A DNA stretch of 64,000 nucleotides from Mactra quadrangularis (Eukaryota; Mollusca; Bivalvia; Venerida; Mactridae): assembly GCA_025267735.1 (NCBI GenBank), contig CM046311.1, forward strand, positions 30,299,399-30,363,398, read 5' to 3'. Position 1 is the stretch's first letter. Every line of letters begins with the position of its first letter. The notes under the pieces are model-generated. The model worked only from the letters and a program-made list of their open reading frames with translations, searched no databases and was not told the DNA's origin. The position numbers and the translations under genes were made by a program. Positions 41,266 through 52,909 of the stretch are shown here, piece after piece.

Positions 41266-41669
41266 TACTTCATATATTATATAATTGAATGTGTGACACC
41301 GTGGCGATTGTTTTTCAATAGTTCCATAAAATATACTGTTAAGTGTGCTAAAATATATCACTGATCTTAATCACTCAATCACAGAAGCAGAAATGCAGGG
41401 TTGTCGTTCGTAGGTTGCAGTCAACATGATCTCATTGTACCATGACAGTTATAAATTGTCGCAAAAATAATGAAAGTACAACTATAAATTTACAATATAT
41501 AGGACCCACAGTAAATCAGATAACAGCTCAAGTTCGGATTGTTTTAGATTTACTTCAGTCATTGATGATACCATTCCGAAGACTGTGCATATGTAGCTGG
41601 CGATTGAGTTTAACGTATATCAGGATTTAACTTGTCTAAAACATAATAGTTCATATTAAACCATTCAAC
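41266..41669 (+). other. 5' flank of TLR locus 3
   Basis: Unlike loci 1, 2 and 5, this flank lacks the conserved TLR 5' block. A different promoter or a rearrangement is implied. No TATA box is certain. Confidence 0.4.
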
Positions 41670-43925
41670 ATGTGTTACTTACTTTCTATTCTTCTTTTCA
41701 ATGTAGTTGTTGAAAGTTCTATGGCAACTGTGGTTAATTCTACGTGCGTTTTATCAAAAGAGACACTTACATGTAATTATATACCAGAGGAAATTCCTAA
41801 TGGAATGGTTCGTGTAAATATAAAAGACTTTATGCTGGACAAAAATTCCTTGATTATTCATAATGAACTGTTTCAATCAAGAAGTTGGAAAAATGTTAAA
41901 TTCTTGAGATTTGCAGACAACTCTGGAAGTATAGATAAGGATATTTATGTTAAAAATATGGCATTTAAAAGATTAGAAAAGTTAAAGAGTTTGGCTATCA
42001 ACTGTAACAGTGTAGTTCATATAGATACTGACGGATTATCAGGCTTAGAAAACGTAAACATTTTAGATTTTTCTGTTTGCACAAGGCTATGGTTTGATGT
42101 TCTTGTGACAGCATTAAATGGTTCAGAGAAAGTTCCTCATTTAGAGAAGCTTGTAATGTCAGAACTTCAATACCTGTGGAAACCAGGATTAACAATTAAT
42201 AGGAAATTTTCGAAGGTCTTGTCTGAAAAACCATTGGCAACATTAGATCTAAGTAGGAATAATATTGCATATTTTGATGTGAATATAATTACAGATCTGC
42301 AATATCTGAAAGTCGTAAATCTATCTAGGGCGAGCATTGACGCTACATCAGAAAACTTAAATTTTTCACGTGCGGACTTGAATCGACTTGAGGTAGACTT
42401 TAGTTACTTAATGGCAGCTGGCGTTTATCAACCATTTAAAACTAACACGTATGCAAACCTTGATTTTCAATTCGTTGACTCTTTAAATCGAGCAGCATTT
42501 ATCTCGTCACCTAAAATTTCCAATTTTTCAGGAATTAATTATGGCCCAAAGTTTCTTTTTTATAATATAAAAGTGTCTTCGGTTGACAAAATCAAAACAT
42601 TAACAAATCAACTGATTCTTAAACAGAACAAAATACAACGCTTTGATGTACAATTTGATTGTCGCAACTCTGATTTTTCATCAATCAGATATATAGATTT
42701 GTCAGAAAATGGACTTGAATATTTTCATCCGAGCTTTTTTAGTTGCCTAACAAGTCTTGAACATCTTGACTTTTCCGTCAACAACTTGAATGCTATGCAC
42801 AATGAAAATGTACAACTTTTTAGCCAACTGTTAAATGATACAGAAAGACTTCAATATATCAATTTGGCATCCAATCTGTTGTCTAGTTTACCAGATTACT
42901 TTTTTAAAGGTAGCAAAAATCTCGTGAACATAAACCTTGCTGGAAATGGATTAAATCATGTACACTTTAAATTACACCATCTTAAGTCTCTTACATTTAT
43001 TGATTTATCAAGGAACAATATAAGAATATTTGATTCCATTACAGTGAATCAGCTTGATAAACTGAGAATAGATCTAGATCCGAATATTGTAAACACAGGT
43101 ACCAAAATAAAGTCAAGTGATAGCTACAGTTCTAGCAATCTACACGTGTTGGTCAAAGACAACCCTTTCACATGTAAAACTTGTGAGACATTATCTTCAG
43201 TACGTTGGTTAGTTAGCTCAAAAATAATTGAACCAAGACCAGATGAACTTACATGTAAAAGTGAAAGTGATACAGGCATTCGTCTAACCGATGCCCTAAA
43301 TGCTGTAAAATCAATTTGTGGAAGGAAATTGAAGATTATTGTTATTACAACAACATCTGTTGTTGTAAGTCTCATCTGTGTTGGTGTCGTTTTCTTTATC
43401 TATTTTAAAAGAAAACGAACGCAAAAACAAAGGAGAAGATGTAATGTAATTGAGCTTCTTACAGATGATGAGAACCGTTTTGCAGTATTTTTGTCATATT
43501 CCAATGACGATGACGAATTTGTAATGGAAAATGTCATCGAACCACTAAATGATGGTCTACAAAGAATAGTTGGAACAGAAAGGAATCTTATTTGTCAAGG
43601 TGATGCAGAATTTCGACCAGGTCAATATGTTCACAATGAATCGTTGAGATGTATTGAACTTTGCTCAGTTGTTCTGTGCGTTGTTTCAGACAGTTATTGC
43701 CGTAGTAGATGTTGTGTTGAAGAATTCAACCAAGCAACTCAGAGGACGACACCAGTTATTTTGATGATGAAGGGCGAGGTGGATATTGATCTTATGACAC
43801 CTGCAATGCAAGTGCTGTTTCGTAATCGAGTTCGTATGCTTTGGGAGGAAAATAACGGAGAATATATATTAAAGACTTCTTGGAAAAATGTTTGTGAATC
43901 TATCATAGACATTGCTGCTATTTAA
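41670..43925 (+). CDS. Toll-like receptor (LRR-TM-TIR), intact, 751 aa
   Basis: A single-exon paralog of locus 1 on the opposite strand. The signal peptide is at about 1-20, with the N-terminal cap LTCNYIPEEI. LRRs are clearest at about 325-495 (YIDLSENGLEYFHPSFF, INLASNLLSSLPDYFF). The LRRCT-like cap has FTCKTCETLSSVRWL. The membrane helix is at about 556-579, the basic KRKRTQKQRRR after it, and the TIR at 602-751 with AVFLSYS, GDAEFRPGQ and CRSRCCVEE. The start ATG at 41670 heads the signal peptide and aligns with the paralog's start. The TIR differs from locus 1 at 18 of 150 positions, while the ectodomain differs far more, as expected if ligand-facing surfaces diversify. Expected role: cell-surface or endosomal pattern recognition with MyD88-type signalling; the ligand is unknown. 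Confidence 0.93.
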   Translation: MCYLLSILLFNVVVESSMATVVNSTCVLSKETLTCNYIPEEIPNGMVRVNIKDFMLDKNSLIIHNELFQSRSWKNVKFLRFADNSGSIDKDIYVKNMAFKRLEKLKSLAINCNSVVHIDTDGLSGLENVNILDFSVCTRLWFDVLVTALNGSEKVPHLEKLVMSELQYLWKPGLTINRKFSKVLSEKPLATLDLSRNNIAYFDVNIITDLQYLKVVNLSRASIDATSENLNFSRADLNRLEVDFSYLMAAGVYQPFKTNTYANLDFQFVDSLNRAAFISSPKISNFSGINYGPKFLFYNIKVSSVDKIKTLTNQLILKQNKIQRFDVQFDCRNSDFSSIRYIDLSENGLEYFHPSFFSCLTSLEHLDFSVNNLNAMHNENVQLFSQLLNDTERLQYINLASNLLSSLPDYFFKGSKNLVNINLAGNGLNHVHFKLHHLKSLTFIDLSRNNIRIFDSITVNQLDKLRIDLDPNIVNTGTKIKSSDSYSSSNLHVLVKDNPFTCKTCETLSSVRWLVSSKIIEPRPDELTCKSESDTGIRLTDALNAVKSICGRKLKIIVITTTSVVVSLICVGVVFFIYFKRKRTQKQRRRCNVIELLTDDENRFAVFLSYSNDDDEFVMENVIEPLNDGLQRIVGTERNLICQGDAEFRPGQYVHNESLRCIELCSVVLCVVSDSYCRSRCCVEEFNQATQRTTPVILMMKGEVDIDLMTPAMQVLFRNRVRMLWEENNGEYILKTSWKNVCESIIDIAAI

Positions 43926-44639
43926 CTCTCAAATAGAACATTTTGAAACTATTTTGATTTACTCTATATCTGGAATATGAATTAATGTAGTAAGACAGGA
44001 GGAGGAGTTAATTTGGTGATATTGTTAATTAGATAACTCTTATACCGAGATATGTGTTAACATAGATTTCAATATATTCCCTATTCATTAGGGTCAGAGT
44101 TATCACCATACATTTAGCGATTTCAAAAAAGACAAAAATGGGCAGAGATGTGCTACAATAAAATAAATAACTCAAATATCCGGTCATTATCACAAGCTAA
44201 GAATCACAGAGAGTCTTTCTAAGTTCGTGGAATCCTCGAAATCCCGGATTACTGTTAGAACTTAATCTTTTTCTTACGTTCTCGTGTGTTTTGTCACTGT
44301 CAAAATGTAAAATTATATGGTCTTTAATTTGTTAAATATCTGTATGAATACCAATGTATAATTCTGATAGCTCATTTTATGCTGGAATATAAACGGTAGT
44401 TTGCAAACGAAGCTGATCATCTGTTTAGAAATATGTATAATATATAATCCTGTTTTTATATTCTTACCATCGTATATATAAATGTTTAATCTGATTTTAG
44501 GACACGGTTTTTCATAATTACATAAAAGTTAGAGTAGCAATAAATAGATCATAAAATATATTGTTTGTGCTCACTTAAGAAAGATATGTGATCTCATTTA
44601 TGCAATAAATCAAAATTCAACATACTCAGGAATTTTGAT
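43926..44639. other. 3' flank of TLR locus 3, no gene seen
   Basis: AT-rich DNA. Confidence 0.5.
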
Positions 44640-44800
44640 CTTAGAGCTATAACTATATTTTTCTGCATTATTCAAAGTAAATCCGGAAGTTTTAGAACAT
44701 TAAACGCCTTTTCATAACACGTATAAATATCATTCGAGCGAGGTACAGTCGTAATAGATTTATAGATTTTATCTAAGATTTGTCGACGTTTAATTCTCAA
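44640..44800 (+). promoter_or_regulatory. Orphan TLR 5' flank without a gene body
   Basis: The reverse complement aligns with the flank of locus 1: CTCGCTCGAATGATATTT, GTTATGAAAA, TAATGTTCTAAAACTTCCGG and TTTACTTTGAA occur in the same order. It would drive transcription to the right, but no TLR coding sequence follows and the start codon region is unrecognisable. Confidence 0.6.
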
Positions 44801-45241
44801 AAGCATACAATCGGTTATAAAATTCTTTTTTTCGGTCCCAACTTACATTTACACTTTTATTAAATTACTTTTGGCGTGAATCCTCCCTGTCATTATCAAG
44901 ATGCGATAATTATGCATTGTATATCAAAATGAGATTTTAAAAAAAAGTCTTTAAAATAGAATACAAATCAAGTTTGTTATATTTAATATTTTTCTGTCAA
45001 ATGAATGATAACTTAATAGGAATTGTTCACGTGCAAATTATTAAGATTGCTTTTAATGTGAATGTTTGGATTATTTCTTTATTTAACCACGATGATTCAC
45101 TTTAGCTTTTAGTAAAATGTATGTAACTTAATTACCATGACCTATTTACGCTTAACATTTTGTGTATATGTAGCCATATGACCAATGTCTAATATATAAT
45201 TTCAAATGTAAAAACAAACAGGTAATGGTACAAAATATAAT
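44801..45241. other. No gene seen
   Basis: AT-rich DNA where the orphan flank's gene would lie; I find no signal peptide or LRR. Confidence 0.5.
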
Positions 45242-45314
45242 AGATAGATCACAGGTGACGGACTCAATTTTTCCTTATTATAGTACATATAGAGAAAAGG
45301 TCTCTAACGCCTGT

Positions 45315-45642
45315 TCAACGGTTGTAGTTTTCAACTCGTCACCAAGCTCACAAAAACGATCGTCAAATCGTTTTCACTATCTGCTCTAGAAAGGATTATT
45401 ATGCACAAATATACTTTTTATTTGAAGAAAATCGATCAACAATTAATGAAATGGTCCCGTACACCCCCAAAAAGCCTTAAAAATCGTTCAATGTCAAACA
45501 TGTCGTCCATATAGAACGTATAGTAAAAACGGACTATTTCGTCCGCTATGAGCAAATAAAACAAAAACTAGATAGTGAAAAAGATTTGACGATCGGTTCG
45601 TTTTTGTGAGCTTGGTGACGAGTTGAAAACTACAACCGTTGA
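45315..45642. repeat. Foldback with about 70-bp arms, inserted in a TIR
   Basis: Arms 45315-45383 and 45571-45642 are inverted copies (TTTTCAACTCGTCACCAAGC at the left) with few mismatches. AACGGT lies at both outer edges. Confidence 0.7.
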
Positions 45643-45822
45643 ACGGTCATTCTCAATAGATAGGTCCATCGGACAAAATAATACATAACTCTATGTTTGT
45701 AAGTAAGAAAATACTTTTTTGTATTTCGTCCATTGCCTAATAGATGTCCAATGATTGTGCATAAAAATGACAAAAATCGGACTATTAATTAAATCGTAAC
45801 CACCATTTTAGACCCTTATTTT

Positions 45823-47859
45823 AAATTTCCGTTACTGTCGCCAGTCCACCCCTGTGTTGTTTGCAATAAAATTGTAGAGAACACGATCACTAAAAGAGTT
45901 AAATTTGCATGCATATACATTGGTAATCGATTGAAATTTGTATTTAAAAGGCTCCATAAAACAGTAAGTCAGACATTTTTTAAATATCTAATGCAGAGTG
46001 CATGTCGCCAGACTTTTCATAAAATTTCCGATACCGTATCTACTACAGCTTGATTGGGAAGCAAAATATCAACACAGAATAAAAAGGAACGTGTAAAAGT
46101 TATCTTAATTCCATTGATTCTTAAACAAATTGACAAAAGCCTGTGGTATATATGAAATAAAAAAATATTTGAATGACTAATGTAAAAGGGGTCAATAAAA
46201 AGTAAATAAGCAAAATTTCCGTTACCGGTATTATTGAAAATACCAGTTACATCGAAACGGTATCATGGCGGTTGATACATCAATTGACTATAGCTGTTTA
46301 TAGATGATCGAATAATTCATCGTTTATAACACGGTAGAGCTCGAACGACGTAATTTCAATACGAATTTAAAATTTCCGTTATTTAAATTTCCGTTACCAC
46401 GTTTGGTGTATTAATCATATTTCTTTTCGCAGGGACACAGCGCTAATCAGTACATCATATATTTACGTCATTTATGACTTCAAGATGCCTCGTGGTTAAA
46501 TAATACATCATAAAGTGTGTAAAATGATGGAGAAATAGCTTAATTATGAAGATTTTTTTCAAGTCTAAAGTACTTTTACTAATTGCGATGTTAGTTATAT
46601 GTTTGGCTGAAAATAATGTACTTATTATAAATTATTACCTACGAGCAGACACATGACTTTAAATTGAAATATTGATTAACGCCAAGAAATGATAAAAATA
46701 CGACACTCAGAGATTATAAGTGTAAAAAATTTCCGTTACTATGTGGTAACGGATATTTATTTTTTGTAAGTAATAAAACAGCATGGTAAGCTTGAAAATG
46801 GATTCAAGTCAATACTATTTTTACCAAAGGTTAATAACAGACTCGTAGAAGTCTCAAACAAGTTCACCAAATACCAAAAGACAATAGCTTATAGCAGATT
46901 TTTTACGTTTTAGCTCATCGGAGCACGAACTGTTATAGGTTAGCTATTCTGATCGGTGTTTGTCCGTCGTCCGTCACGAATTTCTTAAAAATATAATAAA
47001 AATATATAATGTAATATAAAAAATAGTATTGCCAAAAATTTTAAAGCTGATAGTTACGAACTTCTGCGCAAAGCAACTAATAAAGGTCATCGACAAAGAT
47101 TTTGCCACTAGGGTCAATATAGACGCCTCCCCAGGGGTCATCAGATAAAATATTGGCCCTACCCAGGGGTAATAAGAATAAACATGGAGTTATGTAAAGA
47201 AATATTTAAAATAATTTCTTTAATTGTATGGCCCAGTGCTTTATTTTTTTGCATTGTGAACTCAAGGTCACAATTTTTTACAGCTAAATATGAATGTGTT
47301 AAAAGATTACGTGTCATATGCCTTTAGAATCTGGTGCTCTTGTGAGCGATCCAGACACCGTAGAACCCCCTCTATACCCTTTTTATATTTCAATATAAAT
47401 ATATAAATATGTAAAAATACATCAGCTTATTGAATTAAAATAAACGTCATTTTGGTTAAATATTGTTGCCGAGATCAAACAATATCAGGAGGCAGAAATC
47501 TCCGTGAACAAAATTTCCGTTACTATGTTGTTTTTTTTGCGGATAAGCGCTTTTTACTGAGTTATAATCTGCCCTATGCTTAATTGAAGTCTTAATTTCT
47601 AAGGTTTCAACTGAACGTCGTCATCTGTTCATCAAACTCATTAGAGTTTTCAAATTTATGACGCGTTTGTTATATTAGTAATAAAGCAGTTTTCCTATGT
47701 AGAACAAATGATATGAAAAAGATTACGCTTTATTCATGTTAGCTGCGTGACTAAGCAATAAAATGCAACTTAAAAGAAACATATTTGTTGGTTCAATTAA
47801 AGTCTTGAGGGATTTAACGATCTTTTAAACCAACATAATCTGTATACAATTTCCGTTAC
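45823..47859. repeat. Scattered TTTCCGTTAC motif, nine sites
   Basis: AAATTTCCGTTAC or a one-base variant starts at 45823, 46022 (GATAC), 46213, 46370 (GTTAT), 46385, 46728, 47511 and 47847 (C for the first A). An inverted variant lies at 46746-46758. Six contain TTTCCGTTAC exactly. Spacing is irregular, and the bases around the motif do not align from site to site. Confidence 0.8.
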
Positions 47860-48516
47860 CGTTGCACTTGTTCATTTTACATGTACATGCCGTCTAAGTA
47901 TGCAGCTTAACACAGGTAATATGAACATTTTTTGTATTGACAATGATCAAAGTTAAGTATAACAAACAGCAAGTTATCATTATGACACCCACAAATAATA
48001 GAAAACAAATGGATGGTCACCAATGATTACACTGTTGATTTCATCATTAGCATTGAAAAGTGTTCCCAAACTTTAGTGCAGTGTTATGGCTTAACAAATA
48101 AGCCCTTCAAGTCGTATTTTTGATTTTTAGACAAAGATATGTATACTTGTTGAAAACCAAATCAGTTATTTGGTACGAAAGTACATATTTTTGAATACAC
48201 CTTTATTGTCTTCAATAAGGGTACAGCATCAGATATCAAAAACGAATGGTCAAATTTTTACACCTTATCCTATTCATATGGTCATAGCACTGGTAATAAG
48301 ATAGTTATGCATCCAGAAACTTAGATTAACATCCCTGATACATGCATAATAACGAACAAAACATTTACAACTAATTTGTTTGAAGTTGATTTTTCACATA
48401 TTCACAAACCCAGATGGACCTATCTAATGAGAATAACCGTTGAACAGGCGTTAGAGACCTTTTCTCTATATATACTATAATAAGGAAAAATTGAGTCTGT
48501 CACCTGTGAGATAGAT

Positions 48517-49264
48517 AGATACATTGTATATTTTATTTGTGTATACATAAAAATTTGTACATAGCCATTTACAACATGAACTATATGTTCCTTTGAACAC
48601 TCCAGATCATTGAATAATGATCTATAAAAAACAAAACAAACTTTTGTATAACGTGTATTTTAGCACTTGGGCTAGTGGCCCAAAGCTAAATGATATATAC
48701 ATTACAAACTATTATCTAAGTTGACAATTCCATGTGTTCGACAATATATTTCATAAATACTTCAAATTAATAAATTAATGAGACGTATATTAATCCGTTT
48801 TAAATAGATATTTTCATCTCTTTCATTTAACAACTCGTGACAAATTTATTGTTTCTTAAAAACAAAAATAAAAAAATAACTTTTTTGTGAGTGTTCAGTA
48901 CAGCCGCCGAATGTCCTTTCAAATACTTTAGAATCGCATGATAATTTGTGCGATGAAACACGATGTTTCATTGGTTGATGATCTACATAACAAGATGAAT
49001 TACTACATGGATTAACCAATCAAAGATCTTTTCCGCCTAATTCGCTTCGCTAAACCGGCAGAAAACACATTAATACATAACAGTACAAGTAAACATTTAC
49101 TGCGAAATGCAGCAAAGGGATAGTCACGGCAAACAAAAAAGTTTTATTAAGTATAATCTAAAGGTAACTCAAAAAAGCATTATATTGAATTGTCATGTTA
49201 ACTTGTTAAGGTTTTTAGTAATAAAAAGTAACTTGTTATGAAACGTTTTCCTGTTCAAATCTAA
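48517..49264. other. No gene seen
   Basis: AT-rich DNA. Confidence 0.5.
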
Positions 49265-49343
49265 CATTCTCGTTCCCAGAGCCTAGTAAGATTCTCGATA
49301 TTAGTTAGATCGAGAATATTAATAACCTTGGAGTACGAGAATG
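49265..49343. repeat. Decayed hairpin of the CATTCTCG foldback family
   Basis: CATTCTCGTTCCCAGAGCCT at the left matches the hairpin at 3815; the right end GTACGAGAATG is its inverted partner. The inner arms have diverged. Confidence 0.65.
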
Positions 49344-50304
49344 ATCTGGATCTTAACACCATCTTTATGCCGACAGGATGTTTGGTTTCAGTTGGATTTA
49401 TTTCCAGTAATTCATATTTGCATGACGCTTAAAAAGATCGGCAAAAGGGAAACATATAGTCTTTCAGAACAGAAGCTATTTACATGACTTATCGCTTCTG
49501 TTCAGTCAAGTGCTCCTTACATTGCGGATCTGTTCTTACCGATCCGTGTGACTATTGGTTCCCAAAAGTGATCTGTATAATAAGGGGCGATCGTTGGTCT
49601 CCGGGCAAAATGACAAACAAGTACATAAAAAGAGGCATTTTAACCACAACAGCTACTTCCAAAGAACAAAACATGACGTAACCGGTTTAAGACGTAAAGA
49701 CGTGTCCAGAAGCAGTAGGATGTTGATTTGCTATACAAAATATTTGATCTCTTTATACTACCAATCCCTTTCTCGAGTGTTATAGCCAGGATTAAGTGCA
49801 CATAGGAAAGTGATAAATAAAGAAAAAGTTAAAAGATCCTGACAAATATTTTTGGCAGCAACAGTGAGTAACAGATATCAACCGATTTGCAGGTCAGGAT
49901 TTTGAATAATACAAAAGCATAACTGTCATTGATCGATATTGTGTTCGATACGGAAACGATCGATCCGATATATCTATCGAACATACAATACCAGTATTCG
50001 ATATATATCGTATACTTGGGTAAGGCCCTTGTACTAGGTAATTCCTTACGCTCCCTTCGCAGCTCAGTGAACACATTACATTCATTCGCTGCTTTAAAAC
50101 GTGTTGAAGCATTTCCAAAAATGCTTGAATCACCGTTTAGCCGTGTATACTACATAGATTAAAAACATTCAAGCAATATGGGCTAGCGTGTTATACCGTC
50201 TCAAGTATATTTTGTTTTAGAATACAATAATTAGCCTGCCCAACAGCGTGTTCAGTTATCTTAAACATTCCGTAACGCTAGAATCGGAACAACTTAACAA
50301 ATTG
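49344..50304. other. No gene seen
   Basis: AT-rich DNA with several overlapping short frames on both strands that lack domains. Around 49930-50010 there are repeated TCGATA words. Confidence 0.5.
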
Positions 50305-50443
50305 ACTGCTCAACCCAAGACAACTCAATATCATACTAACGGATTGAGTTGTCCCAACTTAGTGTTGAGTATTGCACAGGTTGAGTTGGCTTCGGGTTGA
50401 GTTCTCCTGTATCCTTAACGTTAGCTAACAGTAGTTACTGAAC
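50305..50443 (-). repeat. Inverted copy of the repeat at 6804-6962
   Basis: The reverse complement starts GTTCAGTAACTACTGTTAGC and carries the same ACAACTCAACC words. Confidence 0.6.
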
Positions 50444-51670
50444 ACGGGGCTGGTAAAGATATGTAAAACCAGTGAGTCTATTTATAGAATACCAGGAATT
50501 AGCGCGCCCTATGTAAAACCATTGATTTAGATTCGCCCCGAAGTAGGGAAGTTAGGTTTGCAATTTTTCAACAAATGCGAGTTTTAGAAAGAATAAAACA
50601 TGTTACATATAGTTAAGCATTATTTCTTGGTCTTATACTGCAACTGTCAATAAACTGGCACACGTTTATATATTAATATAGGTATTTTCGGTAAATAATT
50701 CAAGCAAGTAACCCAACAAAACATGGCTTCGACGAGCTCATTTACGCATCCCTAATTTGACTTTTCGACGTCCATTTTTTTCATAATGTGACCTCAAATG
50801 CATCGTTTTGATTGGCTTTAGGCAACCGGTGTTGACTACAAATTGCTCAAATCTTGACAATTGTCTATATCGCCGGTCCAACGACCGGCGATAATGATAT
50901 TGACCTTTACTATGAACCTTTAAAGGCCAATGAAAGTTTAGCAAATTCCAATATAGCTGGAAACTTTATACGCATTTGTATTGGTTGAGCGTGTAAACAA
51001 CGCCTTATATGATATTATCATACTAGTGACGAATACCTCGTTAAATTACGTCATATATCGTGGCTACACTTTGTATTCAAGTTCAATAAGTTGCTCTATG
51101 TTTATAGGTGAAAGATCAGAGATGCACGTTTTAAAAAAAATCAATGGTTACTTTCTTTTTTTTAAGTTTCCGTTATCCAACTAATGCAAAACTGTCCAAC
51201 ATCTTTGAATTTCGACATTTTGATATTACAGGCGTGAACATTTGTTGCATTTAATTTTTTTTAAACTAACGAGACAGTCATGCAATTTAAATATTGGTGT
51301 CTCTGCCTAAAAATAGAAATATCAGTTTGCACGTAGTATTTTAGCAGAGGTAGAAAGTCAACGAGTGAATCCTTCGAACCGGTGCATTAGAGAGTAATCA
51401 TACCTATACTTATTACGAAAGAATTTTGTTGCTGGATACACGAAATGATTTAACATGTATCTCAATTCCGAAAAGATGCGCCTAAATACAAAAGGCAAGC
51501 TATTTTGAATAGAAATCATATTTAAAAAAAAAACATGCCAGCAAATATAGAAAATTAGAAATATATGGTTCAAAGGAGATTTTCACTCGTGAAAAATTTA
51601 CTCGGACACGAGAAAACATAATCCATTCGAACAAATTAAAAACTGGCGAGCTTTTCACCTAGGTGTAAAT
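50444..51670. other. No gene seen
   Basis: AT-rich DNA. Frames at 50738-50944 and 50981-51184 have no domain. Confidence 0.5.
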
Positions 51671-52308
51671 GTCCGTCATTTTTACTAACTTATATAAAAA
51701 TAACCTGGTCCGCTGCAGTGATACCTCAGGTCAATAGTCCGTCAATATAGTATGAAACTCTTCATAATTAAAAAGTCCGCAAAAAATCTTACATCTACTT
51801 GATCTTTAACCTGGTCCGTAACTCTTACGCTCTTAAAATTAACTGGTCCGCCACACTTAATCATAGATCGAAAGGATCGTCAATAGAACTCAGTAAAAGT
51901 AAGATTTAAAAATCAATGTTACACGATTTGGCTTCTTTATCTATACAGTCCGCTAAAAAGGACAAAAATGTATATTATTAAAATATTACATTTGAATCCT
52001 ATCAATTTTTTTTCAAATGACAAAAGCTCAAACAGTTGAAATATATAATATTTATAACAATAAGTAATGAAGTAATCGACGATTCTTTTTGTAGTAAAAA
52101 TCTGCAAACTTATTTCTAAAAAATAATTTTGATATTGGTATTTATATATTTATATTTGAGTAATTTCCGAAAACTCTATCAATCTTATCTTTTCAAATAA
52201 AACATTGGCAAATCTCAAATATATATCGACTATACACACATTATGATACGCATATTCGTTAAACTGTATCCGTATACTAAACTGGTCCGCTGGTCCGGTT
52301 GGTCCGCA
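51671..52308. repeat. Cluster of GGTCCGC-type motifs
   Basis: CTGGTCCG(C/T) occurs near 51704, 51811, 51843, 52283, 52290 and (TTGGTCCGC) 52299. The shorter AGTCCG(C/T) occurs near 51735, 51774 and 51947. A second word, TCGAAAGGAT, occurs near 51868, 52336 and 52511. Confidence 0.6.
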
Positions 52309-52909
52309 AATTATACCAACCCTTTTTCGTGTTAGTCGAAAGGATTTGCGGAAATGTATTGATGTAAAACGCTGATTTTTCGTGTGTTGCATTGCTGATA
52401 GAAATATTGTTTATATGGTTCTCCTCAAAAATGCCTTTTCTATGTAACTTCTAACGGAAATGGGCTGTACTATGACTGCATTAAAAACAATAAATTTGTC
52501 GGCATTGGAAATCGAAAGGATTTATGTCACGTGACTTTTGCCCATTGCTATCAAAATCTACCCACCACAATATCACGGCGTTGAGACGCCGTCAACTAAT
52601 GACATGAACAAACAGTTAAATAGCGAAATGAAAAAACAAAACAAATAAAAAACATAATGTTGCAATAAATCAGAATTGAATTTTCAACTGGAGGATGATT
52701 TTGACTTTGAAATATTATACGTTTACAAAGGTTTTACAATAATTATATGTATAATTATGAATTGTGTTTATACTGTAAAATATATTTTGACATTTTACTG
52801 AAATAAGCGGGAATGAACTAATGCAAGTAAAAATTTGTGAGCAAGTCTATTCATATACAACGGGAACCGACCTAGTTCACTTTACACAGCAAGGCTACTA
52901 GTGGACTGT
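52309..52909. other. No gene seen
   Basis: AT-rich DNA; the frame at 52150-52392 has no domain. Confidence 0.45.

Larger units (their letters stand above)
45250..48508. mobile_element. 3.3-kb TIR element with 8-bp target duplication
   Basis: Both ends read CACAGGTGACGGACTCAATT-like inward (the right end has one change). The match runs through AGAGAAAAGGTCTCTAACGC. AGATAGAT repeats flank it (45242-45249, 48509-48516), though the duplication is low-complexity. The right TIR is about 98 bp. The left TIR is split by a 320-bp foldback and resumes at 45644 with CATTCTCAATAGATAGGTCC. No transposase frame. The interior carries the scattered TTTCCGTTAC motif. Confidence 0.75.
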
